A stretch of 64,000 nucleotides of DNA, taken from assembly GCA_029027985.1 (NCBI GenBank), contig CP119076.1, forward strand, positions 1,488,001 through 1,552,000. The letters are read 5' to 3'. Positions 18,691-29,193 of this stretch are shown in pieces (position 1 is the stretch's first letter; each line of letters starts with the position of its first letter). Source of the DNA: Klebsiella aerogenes (GTDB lineage: Bacteria > Pseudomonadota > Gammaproteobacteria > Enterobacterales > Enterobacteriaceae). Under the pieces are notes generated by a model that saw only the letters and a program-made list of their open reading frames with translations, did no database searches and was not told the origin of the DNA. A program made the translations under genes and the position numbers.

Positions 18691-19878
18691 TCAGGCAGGT
18701 GCGCCCAGCGCCTGCGCCAGCAGAGTAATGGGATGTTCGCAGCGTTTGCTGGTGGACATCTCAATCTGCCATTTGCAGGTCTCACAATCGGTGACCACGA
18801 TGTCCGCGCCGCTCTCCTCAATCTGGCGGAACAACGGCGCGCCGATTGCCTGCGCTGACGGGTAGTTTTCTGACTTAAAGCCGAAGGTTCCGGCGATGCC
18901 GCAGCACTGCGAATCCAGCACCTCCAGTTGCAAGCCGGGGATCAACCGCAGCAGCTCGATGGTATACAGCGACCAGCCCATTTTCTCCATATGACAAGGG
19001 GTGTGATAGACCACCTTCAGCGGCAGAGAGCGCAACGGTAGCGTCTTGCCAGCATCCAGCTGTTTCCAAATCCAGCGGGTCGCCAGCTCAATGCGATCGC
19101 GCAGATCGCTGTTATCAATATCCAGAACATGGGGGTATTCATCGCGCAGGGTAAAGGCGCAGGTCGATGAAGTGGCAATGACCGGTAGCGTATTTTCCCG
19201 CATCGCGGCGACGTTGCTCCGCGCCTGTTTACGCGCCTTGTCAAAAAAACCGTTAGCGATCAGCGGGACGCCGCAGCATTTTTCCCTGGATAATAATTGT
19301 ACGCCGGTACCCATCGCGTTAACGACGTGAATGAGATCCTTACCCAATTGCGGGTGGTTATAGTTGACGTAGCAGCCGTGGAAGAATGCCACCTGCTCGC
19401 TGTACTGCGCCTGGCTGGCGGCAAGCTGGCGATAAGCGCGACGAAAGGTGCCGAAGCCGTATTTCGGCAGCGTGCGGCGATGGTCGATGTTGAGCGCCGC
19501 GTCGAGTAACCGGCGTACCGGCTTTAAGCCCGTCGTGGCGTTGACCAGCGGGGCAAACGGCGTGGACAGCGTTCCCATCAGGTCGGTATGGCTGAGGATG
19601 GCGTCGCGTAGGGTCGGCTTTTGCTGGCTGTACTGCGCGCGCGCGCGTTGAATGATATCACCGATCTTCACGTCGGACGGACAGGCGACTTCGCAGCGCT
19701 TGCAGTTAATACAATATTTCAGCGCTTCATCGTACAGCGCACCATCTTTCAGGCGCAGGCGTTCTCCGTCGGGCCCCGCCTGTTTGGGGCCGGGATAGCG
19801 CGGATTCACCCGGCTCACCGGGCAGGCGGTGGTACAGACTGTACATTTGATACAGCTCTCAAAATGGGGGGCGTTCAT
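18691..19878 (-). CDS. glpC: Anaerobic glycerol-3-phosphate dehydrogenase subunit C
   Basis: The membrane-anchoring iron-sulfur subunit of the anaerobic glycerol-3-phosphate dehydrogenase. It has 395 residues. Two ferredoxin-type 4Fe-4S motifs, [13 protein letters not shown] and [13 protein letters not shown], lie at the N-terminus. Two CCG domains follow ([28 protein letters not shown]), as in heterodisulfide-reductase-like proteins. ATG 19878 is preceded by AGGAGG and overlaps the glpB stop by four bases. An open frame continues further upstream but lies inside glpB. It transfers electrons from GlpA to menaquinone. Confidence 0.96.
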   Translation of the reverse strand: MNAPHFESCIKCTVCTTACPVSRVNPRYPGPKQAGPDGERLRLKDGALYDEALKYCINCKRCEVACPSDVKIGDIIQRARAQYSQQKPTLRDAILSHTDLMGTLSTPFAPLVNATTGLKPVRRLLDAALNIDHRRTLPKYGFGTFRRAYRQLAASQAQYSEQVAFFHGCYVNYNHPQLGKDLIHVVNAMGTGVQLLSREKCCGVPLIANGFFDKARKQARSNVAAMRENTLPVIATSSTCAFTLRDEYPHVLDIDNSDLRDRIELATRWIWKQLDAGKTLPLRSLPLKVVYHTPCHMEKMGWSLYTIELLRLIPGLQLEVLDSQCCGIAGTFGFKSENYPSAQAIGAPLFRQIEESGADIVVTDCETCKWQIEMSTSKRCEHPITLLAQALGAPA

Positions 19879-21134
19879 TGTCGGCCTCCTGCAAGATCGT
19901 GGATCTGTCTGGCGGTGTGCAGCGCGGTTACGGCGCAAACGCCGCCGCCGCAGCCAAGCTGAATGGCATCGAAACCGCCGAGCAACGAGCCGATGGCGAA
20001 AAGATTGCTGAGCGGCTGGCCGAGCAACTGAGGGCGCAGCATGGTATCGGTTTTCAAGCCGAAGCGCTGCCACGGTTGAGAAGCGAAGAAATCACGCTGG
20101 TACCAGCTATCGCGCGCTATCGTTTGTTGCAGGTCGAGACCCAGAATCGGCTCGCGCACGCCATCGCGAGTGGCGACCAGGCCGTTGCTGAAAAAGCTGC
20201 CGCTCGCCAGCACGGTAAAGCGCGGGCGCAGCGCAATATCGCCGTGATTACGTGTCCATACTGCATCGACGGCGCCGTGCTGATGGCTGATTTTCACCAC
20301 TTCGTCACCGGCAAGCCAGGTGCCGCCGGTACGGATGAACTGGCGCTGGAGCTGGCTATGTAAGCGCATTCCTGGAACAGAAGGCGGCAGCGTCGGCAGC
20401 AGGCGCAGCGGACAGGGCAGATGCGCCAGTAGCCAGCGGTAGAGTCGGTTATCGGCGAGGCCAAAGCAGGCGGGCATAATGAGCAGTTCGTACTGCTGCG
20501 CCAGCGGCAGCAGCGCGGATTGCAGGGCAGGCCACAGATTTTCATCGTCAAGCACGCGGGCGATATTAGCGGCGCGAAACTCCGTTGGGTTATCGCGAAG
20601 CACATCAAGCAGCGGTAAATCAATTTCCGCCGCAGCGGCATTCATTCCACGTTGTTTGAGCGCGGCGGCGGCAAGATGTGGCTGAAAATCGGCAAAGCCG
20701 CTGATCCCCACCAGGCAGATGCGCTGCTGCGGCAATGGCGCCAGCGGCACCTCTTCCGGCGACAGCCACGCCGGGCGTAACGTACCGAGCGGAGTGATCC
20801 GCTGGTGCGGCTGGCAGGCTTCGCCCTGCATGATGATGCCGCAGGAGGCTAATAGCGCTTCGGTTCGCGCTGCGTAATCGAGCACCGCGTCGGCGCCGAG
20901 TCGGGCGTACGGGTGATCGGGAAGCTGAATGGCAAGCTGGCGAAGACCTTGCGCGACATCGGTGACGTTCTCGCCGTTTGGCAGCGTCGAGAGTAAGTCC
21001 AGCGAGGCGGAAGAAAAATGCAGCGCGCTTTGCCCGCGGCTGATTATCACGCAGCGTTGGCCATATTGATTCAGCGCCAGCCCGCACAGAAGCCCGGCCA
21101 GCCCGCCGCCGACGATGGCACAGTCAAATTTCAT
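19875..21134 (-). CDS. glpB: Anaerobic glycerol-3-phosphate dehydrogenase subunit B
   Basis: A 419-residue flavoprotein subunit, the same length as E. coli GlpB. The dinucleotide-binding motif [17 protein letters not shown] lies at the N-terminus (MKFD start at 21134). The C-terminus carries the second flavin motif region [20 protein letters not shown]. It forms the soluble dehydrogenase core with GlpA and passes electrons to GlpC. The gene overlaps glpA by 11 bases and glpC by 4, so the three are translationally coupled. Upstream in-frame codons within glpA were not used. Confidence 0.95.
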   Translation of the reverse strand: MKFDCAIVGGGLAGLLCGLALNQYGQRCVIISRGQSALHFSSASLDLLSTLPNGENVTDVAQGLRQLAIQLPDHPYARLGADAVLDYAARTEALLASCGIIMQGEACQPHQRITPLGTLRPAWLSPEEVPLAPLPQQRICLVGISGFADFQPHLAAAALKQRGMNAAAAEIDLPLLDVLRDNPTEFRAANIARVLDDENLWPALQSALLPLAQQYELLIMPACFGLADNRLYRWLLAHLPCPLRLLPTLPPSVPGMRLHSQLQRQFIRTGGTWLAGDEVVKISHQHGAVDAVWTRNHGDIALRPRFTVLASGSFFSNGLVATRDGVREPILGLDLQQTIARDSWYQRDFFASQPWQRFGLKTDTMLRPQLLGQPLSNLFAIGSLLGGFDAIQLGCGGGVCAVTALHTARQIHDLAGGRQ

Positions 21135-22746
21135 CCTGATGCTCCTTTTGCAATCCGCATAACCCGAGGTAGACCCAGCGAGTAAATTCGCTTTCGCGCA
21201 GCGCGTCGCCCCAGGCGATCGGCTGGACGCCTTTCCAGCGTTCATTGAGAAATTCTGACAGCTGAGTTAAGGATTGCGCCGGCGTGGCGACGTTAAAACG
21301 CTGCAGCAGTCCGGCGGCGCGACAGGCGCAAAGTTCCCCCTGGCAGGTACCCATACCGACTCGGGTGCGACGGCGTAGGTCGAGCAGATTGTTCACCGCC
21401 AGATTCTCCACGGCGTATTGTACCTCGCCTGCGGTGACCGCTTCGCATTCGCAGACCAGGCTACGATGCTGGCGGCTGTCGCCGAGCCATGCCGGAGTGC
21501 GGTCGCCGTGACGATATACCGCCGAACCGCGCAGCGGCGCCGGTAGCGAGATGATTTTTTTCAGCGTGGTTTCCGTTGCTTCCTGCGAGCCAGGTAGCGG
21601 CAGTTCAGCGGTACGGCATGGTTCCGTATTACCGAGCTTGCGGCAGACGGCGTCGCTGGCCCATTCCGCCATCAGGCGGTAGGTCATTAACTTCCCGCCA
21701 GTAATGGTGATAAACCCTTCCATACCGTCGCGCCGGGCGTGGTCGAGCAACACGATGCCGCGGCTGACGTTGCGCCCGCTGGGATCGTCATCGCTGGCGA
21801 CCAGCGGGCGTACGCCGGAATAAGCGCGTAGCACCCGGGTCCGCCCCATGATCGGCGCCAGTTTTTCACCTTCGCGCAGTAGCGTATCAACTTCCGCTGT
21901 TGTCACCCGATTGTCGTCAATTTCGTCATAAGGAATATGCGTTGAGGTGGTGCCAATCAGCGAAATGGTGTCGCCGGGGACCAGAATATCGGCATCGGCA
22001 GGTTTACGGCAGCGGTTGATGACCTGGCGATTGATACGATGGTCGAGGATGAGTAGCGATCCTTTGGCCGGGAACATGGATATGCGCAGATCGGCGTATT
22101 CAGCAATACGCTGGCCCCAAATCCCCGCGGCGTTGACCACCACTTGAGCGTGCAGAGTGCGGGCTTCACGACGTTGATGATCGTAGAAATGTACCCCGCT
22201 GACGCGATCGCCATGGCGCAACAGGCCGGTGACTTCGCAGCCGGTGAGGATCTGCGCTCCATGCTCACGCGCGTCGAGCATATTGGCGGCGGTAAGGCGG
22301 AAAGGATCGACAGTGCCATCCGGCACCTGCACGGCGCCAAGCAATGTCGGATTTACCGCAGGCTCAAGGCGCAGCGCCTCTGCTGGCGTGAGCGGTTGGG
22401 CATCGATACCGGCTTGCTGGCAGGCGTGGATAAAGGTTTGCTGCCAGGCCATGTCATCTTCAGGCAGGGTGATAAACAATCCGTTGGTAGGTTCAATGCA
22501 ATGGCGGGCGATGCGGCGCAGAATGCGGTTTTCGCTGATACATTCGCGCGCTGATTCGCTATCGGTGACCGCATAGCGTGCGCCGCTATGCAACAGGCCA
22601 TGGTTGCGGCCGGTAGCGCCAGTGGCGATATCGTGCCGCTCAATTAAGGCCACGCGTAGCCCACGTAGAGCACAGTCGCGGGCGATCCCCGCGCCGGTGG
22701 CGCCGCCGCCAATTATCAGCGCATCAAATTCTTGCGTCTCGGCCAT
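21124..22746 (-). CDS. glpA: Anaerobic glycerol-3-phosphate dehydrogenase subunit A
   Basis: The catalytic FAD subunit that oxidises sn-glycerol-3-phosphate to dihydroxyacetone phosphate under anaerobic conditions. It has 540 residues. The FAD-binding motif [20 protein letters not shown] and the family signature [17 protein letters not shown] lie at the N-terminus. A C-terminal BFD-like [2Fe-2S] domain has the cysteine pairs LVCECEAV and [15 protein letters not shown]. It is the first gene of glpABC and is transcribed divergently from glpTQ, with GlpR and CRP sites in the shared control region. Confidence 0.97.
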   Translation of the reverse strand: MAETQEFDALIIGGGATGAGIARDCALRGLRVALIERHDIATGATGRNHGLLHSGARYAVTDSESARECISENRILRRIARHCIEPTNGLFITLPEDDMAWQQTFIHACQQAGIDAQPLTPAEALRLEPAVNPTLLGAVQVPDGTVDPFRLTAANMLDAREHGAQILTGCEVTGLLRHGDRVSGVHFYDHQRREARTLHAQVVVNAAGIWGQRIAEYADLRISMFPAKGSLLILDHRINRQVINRCRKPADADILVPGDTISLIGTTSTHIPYDEIDDNRVTTAEVDTLLREGEKLAPIMGRTRVLRAYSGVRPLVASDDDPSGRNVSRGIVLLDHARRDGMEGFITITGGKLMTYRLMAEWASDAVCRKLGNTEPCRTAELPLPGSQEATETTLKKIISLPAPLRGSAVYRHGDRTPAWLGDSRQHRSLVCECEAVTAGEVQYAVENLAVNNLLDLRRRTRVGMGTCQGELCACRAAGLLQRFNVATPAQSLTQLSEFLNERWKGVQPIAWGDALRESEFTRWVYLGLCGLQKEHQDEI

Positions 22747-22799
22747 CTTCCGATCCCTCTACTTTCGTTTTACACCATTTAGCCATATCAACCGTGTGG

Positions 22800-22839
22800 A
22801 ATGTTTGATTTCGAGCATATTTGCGCGCAATTCGAGCGT
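22800..22839. promoter_or_regulatory. Two tandem GlpR operators between glpA and glpT
   Basis: AATGTTTGAT-TTCGAGCATA (22800-22819) is a near match to the palindromic GlpR operator. A second, weaker copy, TTTGCGCGCA-ATTCGAGCGT (22820-22839), follows directly, as at the E. coli glpTQ/glpACB region. GlpR represses both operons in the absence of glycerol-3-phosphate. The match is by eye; affinity is not known. Confidence 0.75.
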
Positions 22840-22890
22840 TTGCTGTGATTTTGTGCTCACAATGGAAAATATTGTCATATATCTGTAACA

Positions 22891-22910
22891 AAATGTGCGA
22901 CATTTCACAG
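22891..22910. promoter_or_regulatory. CRP site in the glpA-glpT control region
   Basis: TGTGC-GACATT-TCACA (22894-22909) matches the CRP consensus with one mismatch and correct 6-base spacing. It lies about 110 bases before the glpT start. A second similar sequence, TGTGA...TCACA at about 22844-22861, has an 8-base spacer and is likely weak. Catabolite control of this regulon is established in E. coli. Confidence 0.7.
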
Positions 22911-23017
22911 TATTAGTTCTACGCTTTGCCTACCATCGCGACCACATCAGAAGTTAGTGAATAAATTACGTTTTTTGCGTCGATGTCAGTAAAACAGCAA
23001 TGGCCACGGAGGCTGAT

Positions 23018-24364
23018 ATGTTAAGTATTTTTAAACCCGCAGCGCATAAAGCGCGTTTGCCAGCGGCGGAAATCGACCCGTTATACCGTCGATTACGCTG
23101 GCAGATCTTTATTGGCATCTTCTTTGGTTATGCCGCTTACTATTTGGTTCGTAAGAACTTTGCGCTGGCAATGCCCTATCTTATTGAACAGGGGTTCTCC
23201 CGTGGCGACCTTGGTTTCGCGCTTTCCGGTATCTCTATTGCCTACGGATTTTCGAAATTCATCATGGGTTCGGTTTCTGACCGCTCGAATCCGCGCATTT
23301 TCCTGCCAGCTGGTTTGATTCTGGCGGCGCTGGTGATGTTGGTCATGGGCTTCGTGCCCTGGGCCACCTCCAGCATCATGGTGATGTTCGTCCTGCTGTT
23401 CCTGTGCGGATGGTTCCAGGGGATGGGCTGGCCGCCGTGCGGACGTACGATGGTCCACTGGTGGTCGCAGAAAGAGCGCGGTGGGATTGTGTCGGTATGG
23501 AACTGCGCGCATAACGTCGGCGGCGGTATTCCACCGCTGCTGTTCCTGCTGGGGATGGCGTGGTTTAACGACTGGCATGCGGCGCTGTATATGCCAGCGT
23601 TTGGCGCGATCCTGCTGGCGATTTTCGCCTTCGCGATGATGCGCGATACGCCGCAGTCCTGCGGTCTGCCGCCGATCGAAGAGTATAAGAATGATTATCC
23701 GGACGACTACAGCGAGAAGCACGAAGAAGAGCTGACGGCGAAGCAGATTTTTATGCAGTACATCCTGCCGAACAAGCTGCTGTGGTACATCGCGGTAGCT
23801 AACGTCTTCGTTTATCTGCTGCGTTACGGCATCCTTGACTGGTCGCCGACCTATCTGAAAGAAGTGAAACACTTTGCGCTGGATAAATCTTCCTGGGCCT
23901 ACTTCCTTTATGAATATGCGGGGATTCCGGGCACCCTGCTGTGCGGCTGGATGTCGGATAAAGTGTTCAAAGGTAACCGCGGCGCGACCGGCGTGTTCTT
24001 TATGACCCTGGTGACTATCGCTACTATCGTTTACTGGTTGAACCCGCCGGGCAACCCGGGTGTGGATATGGCCTGCATGATTGTCATCGGCTTCCTGATT
24101 TATGGCCCGGTCATGCTGATTGGCCTGCATGCGCTGGAACTGGCGCCGAAAAAAGCGGCCGGTACCGCCGCAGGTTTCACCGGTCTGTTCGGTTATCTCG
24201 GCGGCTCCGTGGCCGCGAGCGCCATCGTCGGTTATACCGTCGATTTCTTCGGCTGGGACGGCGGCTTTATGGTGATGATTGGCGGTAGCGTGTTGGCGGT
24301 TCTGCTGCTGATTATTGTGATGCTGGGTGAGCGACGTCATCACCAACAACTGAAGCAAGCCTAA
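23018..24364 (+). CDS. glpT: Glycerol-3-phosphate:phosphate antiporter GlpT
   Basis: A 448-residue major facilitator of the organophosphate:Pi antiporter family, located in the inner membrane with 12 helices. Motifs include [15 protein letters not shown], with the substrate-binding arginine, the family signature [19 protein letters not shown], and [19 protein letters not shown], with the second arginine. ATG 23018 ([13 protein letters not shown]) is chosen because it reproduces the family N-terminus; an ATG 18 bases earlier would add six residues. GlpT also admits fosfomycin. glpQ follows after nine bases. Confidence 0.97.
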   Translation: MLSIFKPAAHKARLPAAEIDPLYRRLRWQIFIGIFFGYAAYYLVRKNFALAMPYLIEQGFSRGDLGFALSGISIAYGFSKFIMGSVSDRSNPRIFLPAGLILAALVMLVMGFVPWATSSIMVMFVLLFLCGWFQGMGWPPCGRTMVHWWSQKERGGIVSVWNCAHNVGGGIPPLLFLLGMAWFNDWHAALYMPAFGAILLAIFAFAMMRDTPQSCGLPPIEEYKNDYPDDYSEKHEEELTAKQIFMQYILPNKLLWYIAVANVFVYLLRYGILDWSPTYLKEVKHFALDKSSWAYFLYEYAGIPGTLLCGWMSDKVFKGNRGATGVFFMTLVTIATIVYWLNPPGNPGVDMACMIVIGFLIYGPVMLIGLHALELAPKKAAGTAAGFTGLFGYLGGSVAASAIVGYTVDFFGWDGGFMVMIGGSVLAVLLLIIVMLGERRHHQQLKQA

Positions 24365-24373
24365 GGAGCGGCA

Positions 24374-25453
24374 ATGAAAATGAAATTAACCGCGCTGATG
24401 AGCGGAATGATACTGGCGGGTTCGGCGCTGTGCTTCAGTGCCGTGGCGGGAGAGAAAATCGTTATTGCCCACCGTGGCGCTAGCGGTTATCTGCCGGAAC
24501 ACACGCTGCCGGCGAAAGCGATGGCCTACGCCCAGGGCTCAGATTACCTCGAGCAGGATCTGGTCATGACTAAAGACGACCGGCTGGTGGTGCTGCATGA
24601 TCACTATCTGGACCGGGTCACCGATGTGGCGCAGCGTTTTCCGCAGCGGGCGCGTAAAGATGGTCGTTTCTACGCCATCGACTTTACCCTTGCCGAGATT
24701 AAGTCGCTGAAGTTCACCGAAGGTTTTGAGCCGAAAGACGGCAAAAACGTACAAACCTATCCTGGGCGTTTCCCGATGGGTAAATCCGATTTTCGTATTC
24801 ATACCTTTGAAGAAGAAATTGAATTTGTACAGGGGCTGAACCATTCGACCGGCAAAAACATCGGGATTTACCCGGAGATCAAAGCGCCGTGGTTCCACCA
24901 TCAGGAAGGTAAAGATATTGCCGCCAGTGTGCTGAAAGTGCTGAAGGAGTATGGCTACACCAGCAAGCAGGATAAGGTCTATTTGCAGTGCTTTGACGCC
25001 AATGAGCTCAAGCGTATCAAGAATGAGCTGGAGCCGAAGATGGGGATGGATCTCAATCTGGTGCAGCTTATCGCCTATACCGACTGGAATGAAACACAGC
25101 AGCGTCAGGCCGACGGCAAATGGGTTAACTACAGCTATGACTGGATGTTTAAGCCGGGGGCAATGGCGCAGATTGCGAAGTACGCTGACGGTATCGGCCC
25201 GGATTACCATATGCTGGTGGCGGAAGGCTCTAAACCGGGCGATGTGAAGTTAACGGCGATGGTGAAAGAGGCGCATGCCAGCCATATGCAGGTACATCCG
25301 TATACGGTTCGCGCCGATCAGCTGCCGGACTACGCGACCGACGTCAATCAGCTGTACAACGTGCTGTATAACCAGGCGGATGTTGACGGCTTGTTTACCG
25401 ACTTCCCGGATAAAGCGGTGCAATTTCTGCAAAAAGAGGGTGAACATCGCTAA
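24374..25453 (+). CDS. glpQ: Periplasmic glycerophosphodiester phosphodiesterase GlpQ
   Basis: Hydrolyses glycerophosphodiesters in the periplasm to glycerol-3-phosphate, which GlpT imports. It has 359 residues with a signal peptide (MKMKLTALMSGMILAGSALC, cleaved near AVAG). The catalytic motif IVIAHRGASGYLPEHTL and a second active-site element LEQDLVMTKDDRLVVLHDH are intact, with the acidic metal ligands in IYPEIKAPWFHH. It shares the glpT transcript, with a good AAGGAG ribosome-binding site. It converges on the LysR gene. Confidence 0.97.
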   Translation: MKMKLTALMSGMILAGSALCFSAVAGEKIVIAHRGASGYLPEHTLPAKAMAYAQGSDYLEQDLVMTKDDRLVVLHDHYLDRVTDVAQRFPQRARKDGRFYAIDFTLAEIKSLKFTEGFEPKDGKNVQTYPGRFPMGKSDFRIHTFEEEIEFVQGLNHSTGKNIGIYPEIKAPWFHHQEGKDIAASVLKVLKEYGYTSKQDKVYLQCFDANELKRIKNELEPKMGMDLNLVQLIAYTDWNETQQRQADGKWVNYSYDWMFKPGAMAQIAKYADGIGPDYHMLVAEGSKPGDVKLTAMVKEAHASHMQVHPYTVRADQLPDYATDVNQLYNVLYNQADVDGLFTDFPDKAVQFLQKEGEHR

Positions 25454-25471
25454 TCGTTTGTCTGATTAGCG
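25448..25471. terminator. Hairpin at the glpQ / LysR convergence
   Basis: CGCTAATC (25448-25455) and GATTAGCG (25464-25471) form a perfect 8-base inverted repeat with an 8-base loop. It includes both convergent stop codons. There is no long T-run, so its strength as a terminator is uncertain. Confidence 0.5.
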
Positions 25472-26344
25472 CAACACGGTCTGGGTCAGTTGGCGCAGAC
25501 ATTCTTCAAGCAGCGCCAGCGGGCTGCCTTCGACCGGGGGCTCGCTGGCGATAAGCGAAATATGTCGATAAAACGCGGGCTCCAGGGCGACGGAGTGCAG
25601 CGGCTGGGCCAGCGTTTTAAGGATTAATTCGGGCAGCAGCGCGATTCCCAGCCCTTGATGGATAAAGCTCATTGCGGTTGCGGGATGGTTGAACTCATAT
25701 TTTATTATCGGAGTCATATTCTGCGCCTCAAATAACGCCATAATGCTCAGCTCATAACGCCCTTTGCTGATAATTAATGCCTCATCAAATAAATCCTCTA
25801 ATTGAACAGACGCGCGTTGTGAAAAAGGATGCTCCTTGGGGACCACAACGGTGAACTTATCTTTATAAACCGGGAAGGAGTACATCTCCGGGACTGGGAA
25901 ATGAACAAAACCGGCATCCAGCTGTTGTGAGCGTACGGCTTCGATGATTTCCGCGCTGTTGGCTTCGTGTGGAATAATTTTTACCTGGGGATGATGCGTT
26001 TCGAAATAGCGAACCACATAGGGCAGGATGCTGGCGCAAACGCTGGGGAAGCTCCCGACCCGCAACTGGCGCACCGGCTGGCGTTTTTCCTGCTCGGCCA
26101 GTTCTTTCACGGCGTTAACCTCATGGAGTATGGCGCGCATTCGGGCCGCAATTCGCTCCCCGGCAGGTGTCAGACAGGCCTCTTTACGGCGTTCCCGCTG
26201 GAGAAGGGGAACGCCTAACTCCGCTTCCAGAGTGGCAATGGCCTGGCTGACGGCCGATTGGCTCATAAAGCGCCGCTTGCCTGCTTGTGTAAAACCCCCC
26301 GCATCGACCACGGCGAGCAGGACGCTGATTTGTGTTAATGTCAT
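25466..26344 (-). CDS. LysR-family transcriptional regulator
   Basis: A 292-residue LysR-type regulator. The N-terminal winged helix-turn-helix is typical (AGKRRFMSQSAVSQAIATLE followed by LGVPLLQRERR). The effector domain starts near residue 90 with LRVGSFPSVCASILPYVVRY. The ligand is not known. The gene is divergent from an MFS transporter with 167 bases between the starts, the usual arrangement for a LysR regulator controlling its neighbour. In E. coli K-12 this position holds inaA, so the pair is an accessory element here. Confidence 0.88.
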   Translation of the reverse strand: MTLTQISVLLAVVDAGGFTQAGKRRFMSQSAVSQAIATLEAELGVPLLQRERRKEACLTPAGERIAARMRAILHEVNAVKELAEQEKRQPVRQLRVGSFPSVCASILPYVVRYFETHHPQVKIIPHEANSAEIIEAVRSQQLDAGFVHFPVPEMYSFPVYKDKFTVVVPKEHPFSQRASVQLEDLFDEALIISKGRYELSIMALFEAQNMTPIIKYEFNHPATAMSFIHQGLGIALLPELILKTLAQPLHSVALEPAFYRHISLIASEPPVEGSPLALLEECLRQLTQTVLR

Positions 26345-26511
26345 AAGTAATCACTAATTAATAATATTAAAATGAGTAATTTTACTAATGCTCGCGGGAA
26401 GGATACTCTTTTTACGAACAAAATCACAAAATAGCGCCCGCAATTATTTATATGAATGATGCATTCTTGAATTTTATAAACCTGCGCGCTGTATGAACAG
26501 GTGACCTTTCA

Positions 26512-27702
26512 ATGAAAGAAAAATTATGGACAAAGGACTTTTGGTCAATAACGATAATCAGCTTCATTATCTTTTTTGTCTTTTACGTCCTGCTCACGCT
26601 GTTACCCATCTATATTGCAGATAATTTACACGCTTCAGCCGATAAAGCGGGATTGCTGGTCACATTTTTCCTGATCGCCGCGATTGTCGTACGCCCTTTT
26701 GCCGGGCAGTGGGTGGGAGAATATTCGAATAAAATGATTCTGATGCTTTCTTCTCTGGCCTTTTTGGTCGTGACCGCGCTGTATCCTTTATGTCACTCCA
26801 TTGAAGCATTGCTGTTTGTACGCGTGCTTCATGGCATCACCTTCGGGGTGATAACGACGGTAAAAGGGACGATTTCCGCGCGGTTAATACCGGCCTCCCG
26901 ACGTGGAGAGGGCATCAGTTTTTTCTCTTTGGCAATGGGGCTGGCGATGGTTATCGGGCCGTGGATTGGGTTAAATATGGCGCGGCATAGCGCCTTTATT
27001 CCGGCATTCTGGCTGTGTACCGCCGTTTCCGCCCTTGGCATTGTGCTGGCATTGATCATGAAGGTACCGCCGATCATTCGCCATACAGATGGTTCGAAAC
27101 CAAAACTGGGTTTCACCGCGATGTTCGATCGTGCGGCGCTCCCGTTTGCGACAGTGACATTTTTTATGACGTTTTCCTATGCGGGCGTTTCAGCCTTCTT
27201 AGCCCTGTATGCGCGAGAATTGGGATTGCTGGCGGCGGCGAGCAATTTTTTGCTGTGCTATGCCGTATGTCTGATGGTGTGCCGTACTTTTACTGGCAAC
27301 GTCTGTGATAAAAAAGGGCCCCGGTATGTGGTGTATCCCTGCCTGCTGGCCTTTACCCTCGGGTTGGTCGTGCTGGGGTACGCTCAGGGGAGTCTGATGA
27401 TGATTTTATCCGGGGCGCTGATTGGGATTGGCTACGGTTCGGTGACGCCCGTTTTTCAGACGCAGATTATCAGTTCGGTGGAGCCGCATAAGATTGGCGT
27501 CGCGAATTCGCTGTTTTTTAATGCAATGGATGCGGGACTGGCGATTGGCGCTTTTATTATGGGCCTGATGGTGGATGGGGTCGGTTACCGGGCGATTTAT
27601 CTGCTGGGTGCGGTACTGGTTGTGCTTGCCGGGGCGTTATACATCGTGCAAATGAAAAAACGCGGCGCCACGACGTTGGTTTCCGCGCATGAAATTCACT
27701 AA
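26512..27702 (+). CDS. MFS transporter, probably efflux, substrate unknown
   Basis: A 396-residue protein with 12 predicted transmembrane helices. The major facilitator signature between helices 2 and 3 is recognisable in AIVVRPFAGQWVGEYSNK, and motif C-like sequence GIGYGSVTPVFQTQI lies in the second half. It resembles drug-efflux-type facilitators (YhhS/YfcJ-like group), but I cannot assign a substrate. It is divergent from and probably controlled by the LysR gene upstream. It ends three bases before the yfaE stop codon on the other strand. The leading 167 bases are AT-rich and contain the promoters. Confidence 0.85.
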   Translation: MKEKLWTKDFWSITIISFIIFFVFYVLLTLLPIYIADNLHASADKAGLLVTFFLIAAIVVRPFAGQWVGEYSNKMILMLSSLAFLVVTALYPLCHSIEALLFVRVLHGITFGVITTVKGTISARLIPASRRGEGISFFSLAMGLAMVIGPWIGLNMARHSAFIPAFWLCTAVSALGIVLALIMKVPPIIRHTDGSKPKLGFTAMFDRAALPFATVTFFMTFSYAGVSAFLALYARELGLLAAASNFLLCYAVCLMVCRTFTGNVCDKKGPRYVVYPCLLAFTLGLVVLGYAQGSLMMILSGALIGIGYGSVTPVFQTQIISSVEPHKIGVANSLFFNAMDAGLAIGAFIMGLMVDGVGYRAIYLLGAVLVVLAGALYIVQMKKRGATTLVSAHEIH

Positions 27703-27705
27703 CGA

Positions 27706-27960
27706 CTACATCTCGATTTCGATATCGCCTTTTGCCCGGCAGCAGCAGGGCAAAATCTCTCCCGGTTGGATAAACGCCAGCGGCTCGGTCAGCCAGTCAA
27801 CCTGGCCTGACACCAAACGTGTGCGGCAGGAACCGCAATAACCCGCACGGCACTGATACTCCACGTCAATATTATGCGATTCAAGGGCGGCCAACAGGGA
27901 AGGGTGTTCATCCTGACACTCAAGGCGAGTGTCAGAAATCTTCAAAAAAATCCGTTTCAT
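27706..27960 (-). CDS. yfaE: 2Fe-2S ferredoxin YfaE (NrdB diferric-tyrosyl cofactor maintenance)
   Basis: An 84-residue plant-type ferredoxin. The cluster ligands are in CRAGYCGSCRTRLVSG, with the fourth cysteine near ILPCCCRAKG. In E. coli YfaE supplies electrons to regenerate the diferric-tyrosyl radical of NrdB. The ATG start overlaps the nrdB stop by one base, supporting co-translation with nrdB. The product length equals the E. coli protein. Confidence 0.95.
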   Translation of the reverse strand: MKRIFLKISDTRLECQDEHPSLLAALESHNIDVEYQCRAGYCGSCRTRLVSGQVDWLTEPLAFIQPGEILPCCCRAKGDIEIEM

Positions 27961-29090
27961 TACAGCTGGAAGTTGCTCAGATCGTCAGCATCGACTTCAG
28001 CGTCGATCTGCCCGACGAGGTAGGAACTCACTTCCACTTCCTGCGGCGCCACCTGGACGTTGTCGGAGACCAGCCAGGTATTGATCCACGGGATCGGGTT
28101 GGAGCGAGTCTGGAACGGCAGATCGAGGCCCACTGCCTGCATGCGGATATTGGTGATGTACTCCACGTACTGGCAGAGAATATCTTTGTTCAGGCCGATC
28201 ATCGAGCCGTCGCGGAACAGGTAGTCCGCCCACTCTTTTTCCTGCTGCGCCGCCAGCACGAACAGGTCGTAACACTCCTGCTTGCACTCTTCGGCGATTT
28301 CCGCCATTTCCGGATCGTCGACGCCGGAGCGCAACAGGTTCAGCATGTGCTGAGTGCCGGTCAGGTGAAGCGCTTCGTCACGGGCGATCAGGCGAATGAT
28401 TTTCGCGTTGCCTTCCATCAGCTTGCGCTCGGCAAAAGCGAAGGAGCAGGCGAAGCTGACGTAGAAGCGGATCGCTTCCAGTGCGTTAACGCTCATCAGA
28501 CACAGATACAGTTTCTTTTTCAGCTCGCGCAGGTCCACGGTCACGCTCTTGCCGTTAACGGTGTGGGTGCCTTCGCCCAGCAGATGCCAGTAGCTGGTCA
28601 TTTCAATCAGCGAGTCGTAGTAGTGGGAGATACCTTCCGCACGTTTCTGGATCTGCTCATTGGTCACGATATCGTCGAAAACCGTCGCCGGATCGTTGAC
28701 GATGTTGCGAATGATATGGGTGTAGGAGCGCGAGTGGATGGTCTCGGAGAATGCCCAGGTTTCGACCCAGGTTTCCAGTTCCGGGATCGAAATCAGCGGC
28801 AGCAGCGCGACGTTCGGGCTACGCCCCTGAATGGAATCGAGCAGCGTCTGGTATTTCAGGTTGCTGATGAAGATATGTTTTTCGTGCTCCGGCAGCGCCT
28901 GGTAGTCGATACGGTCGCGGGAGACGTCGACTTCTTCCGGACGCCAGAAGAAGGAAAGTTGCTTTTCAATCAGTTTTTCAAAGATGTCATATTTTTGCTG
29001 ATCGTAGCGGGCCACGTTAACCGGCTGGCCAAAAAACATAGGCTCAAGCAGTTGATCGTTTTTCGTCTGTGAAAAAGTGGTGTATGCCAT
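27960..29090 (-). CDS. nrdB: Ribonucleotide reductase class Ia beta subunit NrdB
   Basis: The 376-residue radical-generating subunit. The diiron ligands and radical tyrosine are visible in TLLDSIQGR (Asp), [13 protein letters not shown] (Glu, His and the tyrosine) and [13 protein letters not shown] (Glu, His). The C-terminus [11 protein letters not shown] is the conserved NrdA-docking tail. It works with NrdA to reduce ribonucleoside diphosphates in the cytosol. The 103-base gap to nrdA carries a BIME repeat. yfaE follows with a one-base overlap. Confidence 0.98.
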   Translation of the reverse strand: MAYTTFSQTKNDQLLEPMFFGQPVNVARYDQQKYDIFEKLIEKQLSFFWRPEEVDVSRDRIDYQALPEHEKHIFISNLKYQTLLDSIQGRSPNVALLPLISIPELETWVETWAFSETIHSRSYTHIIRNIVNDPATVFDDIVTNEQIQKRAEGISHYYDSLIEMTSYWHLLGEGTHTVNGKSVTVDLRELKKKLYLCLMSVNALEAIRFYVSFACSFAFAERKLMEGNAKIIRLIARDEALHLTGTQHMLNLLRSGVDDPEMAEIAEECKQECYDLFVLAAQQEKEWADYLFRDGSMIGLNKDILCQYVEYITNIRMQAVGLDLPFQTRSNPIPWINTWLVSDNVQVAPQEVEVSSYLVGQIDAEVDADDLSNFQL

Positions 29091-29115
29091 GAATGGGGAT
29101 CCTGTCCTGGAATTA

Positions 29116-29186
29116 TAGGCCGGGTGGCGCTTCGCTAACCCGGCCTACAATAGACCGTAGGCCCGGCAAGCAACGCGCCGCCGGGC
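29116..29186. repeat. BIME: two inverted REP (palindromic unit) sequences
   Basis: Between nrdA and nrdB lie two palindromic units in opposite orientation. One is 29116-29147, with GCCGGGTGGCGC pairing across to ACCCGGC. The other is 29157-29186, with GCCCGGC pairing to GCCGGGC. Both are flanked by the TAGGCC/GGCCTA-type ends usual for enterobacterial REP elements. Such elements can stabilise the upstream nrdA mRNA. Confidence 0.85.
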
Positions 29187-29193
29187 AATATTA

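Noticed and set aside
23093..24358. A 421-codon open frame antisense to glpT
   Set aside because: It is rich in His, Gln and Arg, typical of reading a membrane-protein gene backwards.
27819..29072. A 417-codon open frame antisense to nrdB and yfaE
   Set aside because: It spans two well-supported genes on the other strand and has no family resemblance.
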